Assembly: GCA_964572475.1 (NCBI GenBank)
Contig: CAZNEZ010000026.1
Span: 1-29,982, forward strand
DNA from: CAZNEZ01 sp964572475
Lineage (GTDB): Bacteria; Bacillota; Clostridia; Lachnospirales; Lachnospiraceae
Direction of reading: 5' to 3'
Length of the DNA stretch: 29,982 nucleotides
How positions within the stretch are numbered: position 1 is the stretch's first letter; each line of letters opens with the position of its first letter. A model generated the notes under the pieces. It had not been told where the DNA came from. It did no database searches and saw nothing but the letters and a program-made list of their open reading frames with translations. Made by a program: the position numbers and the translations under genes. Shown here piece by piece: positions 1-8,567 of the stretch.

Positions 1-10
1 TGGTACTTTA

Positions 11-28
11 GGAGATGTTATCTCTTTT
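11..28 (+). terminator. weak possible terminator of an upstream gene
   Basis: A short hairpin (GGAGAT, loop GTT, ATCTCT, with one G-U pair) is followed by TTTTG. It could end a gene lying left of the window. The stem is short, so this is tentative. Nothing else is visible before the promoter at 65. Confidence 0.3.
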
Positions 29-64
29 GAAATTACATTTTGCGGAAACTCAAGCTGTTATAGA

Positions 65-93
65 TTGATATTATTTTACTAGTATGCTAAAAT
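65..93 (+). promoter_or_regulatory. sigma-A-like promoter of the surface operon
   Basis: TTGATA (65-70), a 17-base spacer and TAAAAT (88-93). TG lies one base before the -10, giving an extended -10. The expected start near 100 leaves a leader of about 68 nt before the first gene at 168. Confidence 0.6.
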
Positions 94-167
94 ATGAAAG
101 TATAGTTAAAATTAAAAAAATTATAGATGTACTTAAGATATATTCAAAATGAAAGGAAGGTTACGTA

Positions 168-1250
168 ATGGCGACTAGGAGAAGGCGTAATGATGGAGCA
201 CAGAAAGTAAAAGCTGTACTTACAACTCTATGTATATTATTAGGAATTGCAGTAATAGGAGTAATGGTAAAAGATTGGTCAGCAGAATCAGAGAATAATA
301 TTGAAGTTGAAAGAATATTGAGTGATAATCAGAATACTACAGCAGAGCAAACTACTGAAGAACAGGATACAACGGCAGAACCAGAGACAACAACATACCA
401 GATATTTGATTATATGGTATTTAGAGATGTTAATGATACAGTATATGTTACGAACAATGTTAATATAAGACCTGAGCCTAATACCACATGCACATCAATT
501 CGAGTTGCAAAGGCAGGAGAAAAATATAATAGAACAGGTATTTCAGAAGAAGGCTGGTATAGACTTATAGATACAGATGGTAGCGTTGTATATTCATCAG
601 GAGACTGCTATTCAAGAGAGAATGAGAATATGGAGACGACAGAGACTATTACAGGCTTTGAGGCTAATGCAAAGGCTGAATTAGATGTAAAGTATATTTC
701 GCAACTTCCAGAGCTGCCGAATGGATGTGAGGTTACAGCCCTTACTACAGTTCTTAATTATTTAGGATATAATGTAACAAAAGAAACTATGTCAGATGAT
801 TATTTACCACAAAAAGCAGTAGGACAAGCGAACTTTTATGAGGAATTTGTAGGTAATCCCAGGGACAAGGAATCATTTGGATGTTATGCGCCAGTTATAG
901 TTGCAACGGCAGATAAGTATATTGCGTCCATGGGTGGGAAACAGAAGGCATATAATATGACAGGCAGTTCAATGTCGGATTTACTTAAACAGGTAGATGC
1001 AGGTAATCCAGTTATTGTGTGGGGCTGTAATGACATAAAGAAAGATCCACCTCTCACTACTAAGTGGAAAGTTATGGGTGAAACTTTACAGTGGAAAGGA
1101 AATCTTCACTGTATGGTACTTATCGGATATGATTTATCAAAGAATGTAGTTATAGTATCAGATCCTCTTAGAGGAATTAAAGAATATGATATAACATTAT
1201 TTATAAAGAGATATAAGCAACTTTATTCACAAGCTGTAGTTGTAAAATAA
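168..1250 (+). CDS. membrane-anchored C39-like cysteine peptidase with SH3-like domain
   Basis: A 360-residue protein with a basic N-terminus and one membrane segment (about 14-34), so the rest is probably outside the cell. An acidic Thr/Glu-rich linker (40-75) leads to an SH3b-like region (about 85-150, containing NIRPEP and GWYRL). Residues 170-360 match the Peptidase_C39_2 type, with likely catalytic Cys187 (LPNGCEVTAL), His314 (GNLHCMVLIGYD) and Asp332 (SDPLRG). This family cleaves peptides or wall-linked proteins; the substrate cannot be told from the sequence. The start is supported by AAGGAAGG at 153-160. It is the first gene of an operon with the phosphodiester glycosidase, 15 bases downstream. 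It could also be a non-bacteriocin surface hydrolase of the same fold. Confidence 0.8.
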   Translation: MATRRRRNDGAQKVKAVLTTLCILLGIAVIGVMVKDWSAESENNIEVERILSDNQNTTAEQTTEEQDTTAEPETTTYQIFDYMVFRDVNDTVYVTNNVNIRPEPNTTCTSIRVAKAGEKYNRTGISEEGWYRLIDTDGSVVYSSGDCYSRENENMETTETITGFEANAKAELDVKYISQLPELPNGCEVTALTTVLNYLGYNVTKETMSDDYLPQKAVGQANFYEEFVGNPRDKESFGCYAPVIVATADKYIASMGGKQKAYNMTGSSMSDLLKQVDAGNPVIVWGCNDIKKDPPLTTKWKVMGETLQWKGNLHCMVLIGYDLSKNVVIVSDPLRGIKEYDITLFIKRYKQLYSQAVVVK

Positions 1251-1265
1251 ATGGAGGACGTTTGG

Positions 1266-2393
1266 GTGGAAAACGAAAAAAGAGCAGATTCAATTGTTAA
1301 TGGGACTGAAAGATTGGTTAAGAAAAAAAATAATGAGAATAAAAAGGTCAGTGTAAAGACAATTTTGCTTAAAACTTTAATGGTTTTGGGCATTACCATT
1401 GCTATGATAGTAATAGGACTTTATAGTATTATGTGGATTTGTATACATGGTCCTTCAGAGGTAGCGAAGAATCTATTTGTGTTATCGGTAAAAGAAACAA
1501 GTGCAGTTGGGTTTTTAGCTAATATATATCTAAGCGATGAAGAGATAACTGAGATTATTAATAATAACAAGGTTGAAACTACGGATGAGATAACGGATAC
1601 TTCACTGATTGATATTCCAGCATCTTCGGAGACTACAGATAAGCCTAACAGTACTGAAAATGAAAACGACAACAAAGTTGATGCCAATAAAGATAATGAA
1701 GGTATTACTATAGAAGATGTTACAGGTGTTACATATTCAGGGAAGATGATGATAGTTAAGGATCCATCAAGAGTATTTGTAGGTTCTTCTGGCACATACG
1801 GTCCAGAAGAAAAAGGAATGACAGTTACTGGAATGATTAAAAAGTACGATTGTGTTGGAGGAACCAATGCAGGAGGCTTTGAGGATAAAAGCGGACAAGG
1901 TAATGGAGCAATTCCTATAGGTATAGTGATTTCAGAAGGTGAGCTTTTATATGGCGAATTGGAAGAAAAATATGAAGTAATAGGAATTAACAAGGATAAT
2001 GTGCTGGTCGTTGGAAAGATGACAGCAGCTGAAGCAATAAATCAGGGAATAAGGGATGCGATATCTTTTGGACCGATTCTTATTGTTAATGGTGAAGCAT
2101 CAAAGGTAGGAGGAACTGGAGGTGGACTTAATCCGAGAACAGCAATAGGTCAGAGAAAAGATGGTGCTATACTTATTCTTGTTATAGATGGCAGACAATC
2201 AACAAGTTTGGGGGCCTCATATAATGACCTTATTAAGATTATGCAGGATTATGGTGCAGTTAATGCAGCTAATCTTGATGGCGGAAGTTCATCAGAATTA
2301 TTTTATAAAGGGCAGTCACTTAATACAAGTGCGTCTGTATATGGAGCGAGGTACATACCGACTTCTATACTTGTAAGACAGGAGAATAAATAG
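1266..2393 (+). CDS. membrane-anchored phosphodiester glycosidase (NAGPA domain)
   Basis: A membrane segment lies at about 37-60, followed by a low-complexity Thr/Asp/Asn linker to about residue 145. The C-terminal half resembles the NAGPA domain: GGTNAGGF, GIVISEGEL, RTAIGQRKDGAILILVIDGR and NLDGGSSSELFY. NAGPA-type enzymes hydrolyse sugar-1-phosphodiesters; bacterial members are thought to act on surface glycans or glycolipids, which is inferred here. Start choice: ATG 1251 abuts the preceding stop and has no ribosome site, whereas GGAGG at 1253-1257 lies 8 bases before GTG 1266, so GTG (375 residues) is preferred. It sits between the C39-like peptidase and an unknown anchored protein in a tight operon. 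Confidence 0.8.
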   Translation: MENEKRADSIVNGTERLVKKKNNENKKVSVKTILLKTLMVLGITIAMIVIGLYSIMWICIHGPSEVAKNLFVLSVKETSAVGFLANIYLSDEEITEIINNNKVETTDEITDTSLIDIPASSETTDKPNSTENENDNKVDANKDNEGITIEDVTGVTYSGKMMIVKDPSRVFVGSSGTYGPEEKGMTVTGMIKKYDCVGGTNAGGFEDKSGQGNGAIPIGIVISEGELLYGELEEKYEVIGINKDNVLVVGKMTAAEAINQGIRDAISFGPILIVNGEASKVGGTGGGLNPRTAIGQRKDGAILILVIDGRQSTSLGASYNDLIKIMQDYGAVNAANLDGGSSSELFYKGQSLNTSASVYGARYIPTSILVRQENK

Positions 2394-2395
2394 TT

Positions 2396-3646
2396 ATGGA
2401 AGATAAGATTATAGATAAAACTGTAGATATTTCTATGGACAAAACTAAGGATTTTACTGTAGATAAAACTGTAGATAAAACTGTAGATAGTGATAAAGAT
2501 AATACAGCTAATAATTGTATAATAGGGAATAAGAAAAAAAAGTGGAAGTTTAAAATATTTGTAGGTTTATATATTACATTATGGGCAGTTATTATAGTAT
2601 GCGCCTGCAAATATGTATGGGTAAAGTTAGATGAATATCAGATTGCATATGAATATGATAAGGCAGCTAGTAACCCTACAATTTTAATAGAAGAATATAT
2701 CGCTAATATGAATGACAGTAATATTGCTGATTATATTGATAAGGATACAACACTGAAAGTAAGTGAATTTGAAAGTAAGGCTGATATATGTAATATAATT
2801 AAAAAAACAATTGCCAGTTATGATATTACTTATGAAAAGAAGAAGGATGAATATGCATCAAATTCACCGGTTTATGAACTTAAATGCCATAATAATGCAT
2901 TTGCAAAAATAAAACTTACTACTGAAGATAGAAAAAGTGGTTATGGTTTTAATATTTGGAAGATAGATAGTATTTCATTTTCGGACTATGTTAATTCTGA
3001 TAAATATGTTATAATATCAGCGTTAGACACTGTTAAGGTTACTGTGAATGGGATTCAGGTTTCTAATCAGTATATTCAGACTGGAAGCGTACAGACTGAA
3101 TTTGCAGATGAGATAAAACAATATACAGGAAGAACAACATCATATGTTAAGTACAAGGTAGACAAGTTGTATAGTATTCCTGAGGTAAAAGCATTCTCAG
3201 CAGATGGAAGTGAACTAACAGGAGAAACAGCAGATCATATTGAATATAGCTATGATAATAATTGTACGGAAGATTTTATAGCCAAAATCAGACCTTCGGT
3301 AATACTTGCATCAGAAGCTTATGCAAAATATATTACAAGATATATTGAGGATTATGAAGAGATAAAAGATTACTTTCTAGTAGATAGTTCGATTTATAAA
3401 GCGATAAAGCAGGCAGAGAGTGGAATTGGATGGAATAATGTACCTCTTAATATGACATTCAGCAATTTTAAAATGTCAAATGTAGTAAAATACTCAGATA
3501 CATGTTTCTCGTGTAATATATTTTACACTCAAAAATCTGAATATAGAGGTGGCGAAAAATATACAAAAACAGATAGTGCAAAATTTAGTACTATATTTAA
3601 GTTTAATGGAACAATGTGGCAGATGGTATATCAAAAGATTATGTAA
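2396..3646 (+). CDS. membrane-anchored protein of unknown function
   Basis: I do not recognise a named family. The cytoplasmic N-terminus has a repetitive D-K-T-V/K-D stretch (residues 5-33, encoded by repeats of GATAAAACTGTA). A basic stretch and one membrane segment (about 52-74) follow, then some 340 extracellular residues. Two parts (about 90-200 and 300-416) have the length and strand-rich pattern of NTF2-like domains, and the middle (about 215-260) looks like a beta domain of the kind in TcaA-type envelope proteins; both are weak impressions. The ATG is 2 bases after the previous stop, with GGAG at 2381-2384. The position between the glycosidase and sortase B points to an envelope role. 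Confidence 0.75.
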   Translation: MEDKIIDKTVDISMDKTKDFTVDKTVDKTVDSDKDNTANNCIIGNKKKKWKFKIFVGLYITLWAVIIVCACKYVWVKLDEYQIAYEYDKAASNPTILIEEYIANMNDSNIADYIDKDTTLKVSEFESKADICNIIKKTIASYDITYEKKKDEYASNSPVYELKCHNNAFAKIKLTTEDRKSGYGFNIWKIDSISFSDYVNSDKYVIISALDTVKVTVNGIQVSNQYIQTGSVQTEFADEIKQYTGRTTSYVKYKVDKLYSIPEVKAFSADGSELTGETADHIEYSYDNNCTEDFIAKIRPSVILASEAYAKYITRYIEDYEEIKDYFLVDSSIYKAIKQAESGIGWNNVPLNMTFSNFKMSNVVKYSDTCFSCNIFYTQKSEYRGGEKYTKTDSAKFSTIFKFNGTMWQMVYQKIM

Positions 3647-3724
3647 TAAGCTTGTGTACTTGATGATTAATACAACAAGATATATACAAATTTGATTATT
3701 CATACTGTTATAATGGAGGCCTTT

Positions 3725-4786
3725 ATGAGCAACAAAGATATCAAGTCAACTACGGAAGATAACAACAAAGATAACAAAGTGCAAGGTGTTAAGATTAAAG
3801 ATAGCAAGATTGAAGCTATTTCAGCTAATAGTGATAATGATGAACAGCTCGAGGTTCAAAGTATTGATTCAGATGAAGCTGAAGAAATAAATAAAGGGCA
3901 TATAGATAATACTAAAAAGCCAGTTAAAGCCAAAAGGAAAAAGAAAAAATCAATAATTCCAATAAAGGTACAAAAATATCTTAGATGGGCAGTTATGCTT
4001 ATATCATTCTGCATATTTGTATATTGTGCATATAGTTTAACTAAAATCCAGATTGAGTACAAGGAAGGTAAGGATACATATAGCGATTTGAGCGATATGT
4101 TTATTGTTCCAGATGTTTCAGCGGGAGAAGATGCAACAAATGCGAATGGAGAAACAATTGAGCTTTCTAATTCTTCATCTGGTAAGTGGGTTTGGGATTT
4201 TCAAAAATTATTAGATCAGAATCCAGATTCTAAGGGCTGGATTAAACAAAATGATGGTGAATATATTAATTATCCAGTAGTTCAAGCATCAGCTGATAAG
4301 GATAATGAATATTATCTTAGAAGAACTATTTATCACAAGAGTAATGTTGTAGGTACTATTTTTATTGATCAGAGAAGCAAGGAAGGCTTTGATTCTAGAA
4401 ATTGTATAATATATGGACATAAGATGCATAATTACACGATGTTTGGAAGCTTGCAGTTCTATTTTGATAAGAGCAGTTACTGTAAGGAGAATCCAGATAT
4501 GGATATTTATGCTGGAGAAAAGCATTACAAATATTATGTTTTTGCAGTATATAAAACACCAGAAGTTGGAAGCCCGGTATATCAATTTGATTATGCAAAT
4601 GATGAAGTATTTCTTAATTATATAAAAGAAGCTAGAGAAAGATCAGTTTATAATTTTAAAAATGTTGGAGAGATTAAGGCTGATGATCATATAATTACAC
4701 TTTCAACATGTACTACAGAAGAGGATCAGAGATTAATTGTTCAATTAGTACGCCGAGAAGAGATTAACGATAGCGCCGAAGAATAA
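3725..4786 (+). CDS. srtB: class B sortase
   Basis: A 353-residue protein: charged cytoplasmic N-terminus (about 80 residues, longer than usual), one membrane segment (86-106), then a sortase domain. The catalytic set is visible: His232 (IYGHKMH), Cys329 (TLSTC) and Arg336 (EDQRLIV). YLRR, FIDQR and the C-x6-R spacing fit class B. Sortases join proteins with C-terminal sorting signals to the wall or to each other; class B enzymes often read NPxTN-like signals. No protein in the window ends in such a signal. Start choice: GGAGG (3715-3719) lies 5 bases before ATG 3725; upstream in-frame TTG 3692 and ATG 3713 lack a ribosome site. Last gene of the surface operon, followed by a terminator at 4882. 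Confidence 0.9.
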   Translation: MSNKDIKSTTEDNNKDNKVQGVKIKDSKIEAISANSDNDEQLEVQSIDSDEAEEINKGHIDNTKKPVKAKRKKKKSIIPIKVQKYLRWAVMLISFCIFVYCAYSLTKIQIEYKEGKDTYSDLSDMFIVPDVSAGEDATNANGETIELSNSSSGKWVWDFQKLLDQNPDSKGWIKQNDGEYINYPVVQASADKDNEYYLRRTIYHKSNVVGTIFIDQRSKEGFDSRNCIIYGHKMHNYTMFGSLQFYFDKSSYCKENPDMDIYAGEKHYKYYVFAVYKTPEVGSPVYQFDYANDEVFLNYIKEARERSVYNFKNVGEIKADDHIITLSTCTTEEDQRLIVQLVRREEINDSAEE

Positions 4787-4800
4787 AAATAAAAAAGTTC

Positions 4801-4829
4801 TTGCATTTTTATTTAAAATGATGTATTTT
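4801..4829 (+). promoter_or_regulatory. possible promoter upstream of glnN
   Basis: TTGCAT (4801-4806), 17 bases, TATTTT (4824-4829); each box matches consensus at four of six bases. If used, its transcript would meet the terminator at 4882-4914 before reaching glnN. No better promoter is visible between that terminator and glnN. Confidence 0.3.
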
Positions 4830-4881
4830 ATAACAAGAAGAAGTTGGAAGACTTTTAGAATACATACGAACATTAGAACAA

Positions 4882-4914
4882 AGGCGTTCCCATTAATTAG
4901 GAACGCCTATTTTT
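4882..4914 (+). terminator. rho-independent terminator after srtB
   Basis: A perfect 9-bp stem (AGGCGTTCC / GGAACGCCT) with a 9-base loop, followed by ATTTTT. It ends the surface operon. It lies only 46 bases before the glnN start, so it could also act as an attenuator for glnN. Confidence 0.9.
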
Positions 4915-4959
4915 AAGTTTTAATCTATGTAGAGAATATATATGAAAGGAATGGATAAT

Positions 4960-7077
4960 ATGAGCGAAAATGTAAATGTTTCAGAAATCTTTGGTAGTGA
5001 TGTATTTAACGATACAGTAATGAAAGAACGCTTACCTAAAAAAATCTATGAAGAATTAAAAAGAACAATCGACGGAGGAGAAGAACTTAGTCCTTTAGTT
5101 GCGGATGTAGTTGCTAATGCCATGAAAGATTGGGCTATTGAAAAAGGAGCAACACATTATACTCATTGGTTTCAGCCACTTACAGGAATAACTGCTGAAA
5201 AACATGATTCATTCATTTCATCACCTAAGTCTAATGGTAAGGTATTGATGGAATTCTCAGGTAAAGAATTAATTAAAGGCGAACCAGATGCATCTTCATT
5301 TCCATCAGGTGGTCTAAGAGCAACATTTGAAGCCAGAGGATATACAGCATGGGATTGTACTTCACCAGCATTTGTTAGAAAGGATGCAGCAGGTGCTACA
5401 CTTTGTATACCTACAGCATTTTGCTCATACACAGGAGAGGCCCTTGATAAGAAGACACCATTATTAAGATCAATGGAAGCTATTAATATTCAGGCTCTTC
5501 GTATTTTAAGATTATTTGGCAATAGTACATCGAAAAGAGTTACACCTTCAATAGGTGCAGAACAGGAATATTTTCTTGTAGATAAAGAAAAATACTTAAA
5601 AAGAAAAGACTTAATCTTTACTGGTCGTACATTATTTGGAGCTATGCCTCCTAAAGGACAGGAACTTGAAGACCATTATTTTGGAGCTATCAGAGAAAGA
5701 GTTGGCTCTTTCATGAAAGACCTTAATGTAGAATTGTGGAAACTTGGTGTTTCAGCTAAAACACAGCATAATGAAGTTGCTCCTGCACAGCATGAGTTAG
5801 CACCTATATATGCTCAGGCTAATATTGCGGTAGACCATAATCAGTTAGTGATGGAGACAATGAAGAAAGTTGCTGGACGTCATGGATTAACCTGTCTTCT
5901 TCATGAAAAACCATTTGCAGGTGTTAATGGCTCAGGTAAGCATAATAACTGGTCAATTACAACAGATGATGGAATTAATCTTTTAGAACCAGGCAAGTCT
6001 CCTCACGAAAATATTCAGTTTTTATTAGTATTAACAGCAGTTATGAAAGCTGTAGATACACATGCAGACCTTTTACGTGAATCAGCTTCTAATCCTGGCA
6101 ACGATCACAGACTTGGTGCTAATGAGGCTCCTCCAGCTATAATTTCAATCTTCCTTGGAAGTCAGTTGGAAGATGTTTTATCACAATTAATTAGTACAGG
6201 TGAGGCTACAAGCAGCTTGCAGTCAGGTAAGCTTATGACAGGTGTTAAGACGTTACCAGACCTTGTGAAAGATGCTACAGATAGAAATAGAACATCACCA
6301 TTTGCATTTACAGGCAATAAATTCGAGTTTAGAATGGTTGGCTCTGAAGATTCAGTATCAAGTCCTAACGTAGTGCTTAATACGATTGTTGCTGATGCAT
6401 TCTGCACAATTGCAGATGAATTGGAAAAAGCAGATGATTTTGATATGGCAGTTCATGATTTGATTAAAAAGTTAGCTACAGAACATCAAAGAATTATATT
6501 CAATGGTAATGGATATGCAGATGCATGGGTTGAAGAAGCTGAAAGAAGAGGTCTTCCTAATATTAAGACTATGATTGATGCTATTCCAGCTCTTACTAAA
6601 GAAAAATCAATTTCATTGTTTAAAAAATTTGGTGTTTATACTAAGGCTGAGTTAGAGTCGAGATCAGAAGTTCAGTATGAAGCTTACGCTAAAGCTATTA
6701 ACATTGAAGCTAAGACTATGATTGATATGACAGGAAAACAGATTATTCCAGCTATAATTAAATATACAACAGAACTTGCAATGTCAATTAATGCTGTTAA
6801 AGCAGCAGTTAGTGATGCGGATTTAAGCGTACAGACAGAACTTTTGACAGAGACTTCAGCATTACTTTCAGATACTAAGGTAGCACTTGCTAAACTTCAG
6901 GATGTTACTGCTATAGCAGCTGCTAAGGCTGAGGGTTGTGAGCAGGCTGTTTATTTCAAAGATTATGTTAAACCAGCTATGGAAGAACTTAGAACACCAG
7001 TTGATAAGCTTGAAATGATAGTTGATAAAGATTTATGGCCAATGCCTTCATACGGTGATCTTATTTTTGAAGTATAG
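4960..7077 (+). CDS. glnN: glutamine synthetase, type III
   Basis: Cytoplasmic ATP-dependent ligation of ammonia to glutamate. The length (705 residues) is typical of type III and far above type I (~450). Family motifs include FPSGGLRATFEARGYTAWD (near 110-130), GAEQEYFLVD, TQHNEVAPAQHELAPIY (about 267), GVNGSGKHNNWS (about 322) and NDHRLGANEAPPA (about 380). The C-terminal helical part (500-705) is also typical. Start choice: AAAGGA (4945-4950) lies 9 bases before ATG 4960; upstream in-frame ATGs at 4942 and 4951 lie before or too close to it. It is monocistronic, between terminators at 4882 and 7109. No GlnR-type operator was recognised. Confidence 0.95.
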   Translation: MSENVNVSEIFGSDVFNDTVMKERLPKKIYEELKRTIDGGEELSPLVADVVANAMKDWAIEKGATHYTHWFQPLTGITAEKHDSFISSPKSNGKVLMEFSGKELIKGEPDASSFPSGGLRATFEARGYTAWDCTSPAFVRKDAAGATLCIPTAFCSYTGEALDKKTPLLRSMEAINIQALRILRLFGNSTSKRVTPSIGAEQEYFLVDKEKYLKRKDLIFTGRTLFGAMPPKGQELEDHYFGAIRERVGSFMKDLNVELWKLGVSAKTQHNEVAPAQHELAPIYAQANIAVDHNQLVMETMKKVAGRHGLTCLLHEKPFAGVNGSGKHNNWSITTDDGINLLEPGKSPHENIQFLLVLTAVMKAVDTHADLLRESASNPGNDHRLGANEAPPAIISIFLGSQLEDVLSQLISTGEATSSLQSGKLMTGVKTLPDLVKDATDRNRTSPFAFTGNKFEFRMVGSEDSVSSPNVVLNTIVADAFCTIADELEKADDFDMAVHDLIKKLATEHQRIIFNGNGYADAWVEEAERRGLPNIKTMIDAIPALTKEKSISLFKKFGVYTKAELESRSEVQYEAYAKAINIEAKTMIDMTGKQIIPAIIKYTTELAMSINAVKAAVSDADLSVQTELLTETSALLSDTKVALAKLQDVTAIAAAKAEGCEQAVYFKDYVKPAMEELRTPVDKLEMIVDKDLWPMPSYGDLIFEV

Positions 7078-7108
7078 TTTTAAATTATAATTCTGAATAA
7101 TAATTTTA

Positions 7109-7151
7109 AGTGGAACAGATACTAAGTTATAGTATCCGTTCCGCTTTTTTC
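7109..7151 (+). terminator. rho-independent terminator after glnN
   Basis: A 15-base stem (7109-7123 with 7131-7145; one mismatch and one G-U pair) with a 7-base loop, running into a T-run. Confidence 0.88.
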
Positions 7152-7192
7152 GTGGTATACTCTCTCTTATTAAGTACATATGGAGGACTGAA

Positions 7193-8194
7193 ATGACAAC
7201 ATTTCTAAATATTATTTTACTGTTAGTGGGATTTGTATTATTAATTAAAGGGGCCGATTATTTTGTTGAAGGAAGTTCATCAGTTGCTAGGCTGCTTAAA
7301 GTACCAAGTATAATAATTGGGATTACCATTGTAGCTATGGGAACAAGTGCGCCAGAATTGGCGGTAAGTATTTCAGCAGCAATTAAGGGCGAAAATGCAT
7401 TGGCAGTAAGTAATATAATAGGTTCTAATATTTTTAACCTTATTGTTGTCCTAGGAGCTTGTGCATTTATTAAAAATATGCCAGTTAATCGTGATATTCT
7501 TAAACGAGAATTTCCATTTTTGATTGCTATTTCAGCTGTTTTTTTATTTATTACAGTTGATATGATTATTCCTTGGTCTAAGTTTAACAGCTATACAAGT
7601 GATGGATATAAGATGGGAGGAAGTCTTGGAAGAGTAGATGGTTTAATATTATTAGTTCTTTTTGCAGTATTTATGGGATTTACGATAAAATCAGCACTTA
7701 AGGCTAGAAAGAATAATGCAAAGATACCAGACAATGGAGTCAAGGCGTTATCTCCTATTATAAGCATAATATTCATTATTGGAGGAGCATTTGGAATAGT
7801 TGCAGGAGGTAATATTGTGGTAGATAATGCTAAAGATTTGGCATTGACATTTGGAATGTCTCAGAATCTTGTTGGACTTACCATTGTGGCAATTGGTACA
7901 TCACTTCCTGAACTTGTAACCTCTGTTGTGGCATCTAAAAAGGGCGAAAATGGACTTGCAATTGGTAACGTAGTAGGCTCTAATATTTTTAATATTCTTT
8001 TAATTCTTGGAGTTTCAGGAGTAATATCCCCGATAGCAATTAATATGTTATCAATAATAGATATAATAATAATGCTTGCTTTGACAATAATTGTATTTAT
8101 CATTGCAAATACTAAAAAGTCAATCAGCAGAGTAGAGGGATTAGCAATGATACTGATATATGTTGCATATACAGCGTATATTATTATAAGATAG
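7193..8194 (+). CDS. calcium/sodium antiporter of the CaCA family (YrbG-like)
   Basis: A 333-residue integral membrane protein with about ten hydrophobic segments in two inverted halves. The duplicated alpha repeats are clear: GTSAPE (residues 50-55) with GSNIFNLIVVLG, and GTSLPE (235-240) with GNVVGSNIFNILLILG. In this family the two Glu residues (55 and 240) bind the exchanged cation; known members swap Na+ for Ca2+, and ion specificity cannot be read from sequence. GGAGG at 7182-7186 supports ATG 7193. It stands alone between terminators at 7109 and 8223. Confidence 0.9.
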   Translation: MTTFLNIILLLVGFVLLIKGADYFVEGSSSVARLLKVPSIIIGITIVAMGTSAPELAVSISAAIKGENALAVSNIIGSNIFNLIVVLGACAFIKNMPVNRDILKREFPFLIAISAVFLFITVDMIIPWSKFNSYTSDGYKMGGSLGRVDGLILLVLFAVFMGFTIKSALKARKNNAKIPDNGVKALSPIISIIFIIGGAFGIVAGGNIVVDNAKDLALTFGMSQNLVGLTIVAIGTSLPELVTSVVASKKGENGLAIGNVVGSNIFNILLILGVSGVISPIAINMLSIIDIIIMLALTIIVFIIANTKKSISRVEGLAMILIYVAYTAYIIIR

Positions 8195-8198
8195 ATAT

Positions 8199-8250
8199 AA
8201 AGAAATACAAAAAAGAAATACAAAAAAGATGCACTGGGATGCATCTTTTT
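8199..8250 (+). terminator. terminator after the antiporter gene, with a small tandem duplication
   Basis: AAGATGCA / TGCATCTT with a 6-base loop, extended by an A-run on the left (8223-8227) and a T-run on the right (8246-8250), so it could work on both strands. AGAAATACAAAA is duplicated in tandem just before it. Confidence 0.85.
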
Positions 8251-8567
8251 GTAATGTATTGTATAGGTTGGTTATATAATAAAAAAGGGGAGGACTAACG
8301 AATTAACGTTAGTTTGTTTTATGAAAAATTCAAATTGAAACTTTCAATATGTGTATTATATTATTACACAATGAAAAAACAATGCCTATTGTGTAAAAGG
8401 TTATTTGATATTTTTTTAACAAATTATGAACTAAAGCTTCCATGATAAATAGTATTATATTTAGATGGTATAGGATAAAAGCTATAATATGTATGGATAT
8501 TAGTATGGACTAATGAGCAATAATTTGTTAAAATAAGTCGAAGAAATATTAGAAAGGAAGCGGAATT
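8251..8567. other. gene-free stretch with three inverted repeats
   Basis: No coding sequence is supported here. Three inverted repeats occur within about 100 bases: ACTAACG / CGTTAGT (8294-8313, 6-base loop), ATTGAAA-C-TTTCAAT (8334-8348) and TTACACAAT / ATTGTGTAA (8364-8396, 15-base gap). A promoter-like sequence follows at 8460-8488. The repeats could be regulator sites or leader hairpins. I found no homology to a known riboswitch by eye. Confidence 0.6.
8460..8488 (+). promoter_or_regulatory. probable promoter of the zinc-ribbon/TPM gene pair
   Basis: TTTAGA (8460-8465), 17 bases, TATAAT (8483-8488). The -10 is perfect and the -35 matches at four of six bases. The expected start near 8495 leaves about 73 nt before the gene at 8568. 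Confidence 0.5.

Noticed and set aside
1421..1993. 190-codon minus-strand open frame
   Set aside because: It is a shadow of the phosphodiester glycosidase gene, which has clear domain motifs.
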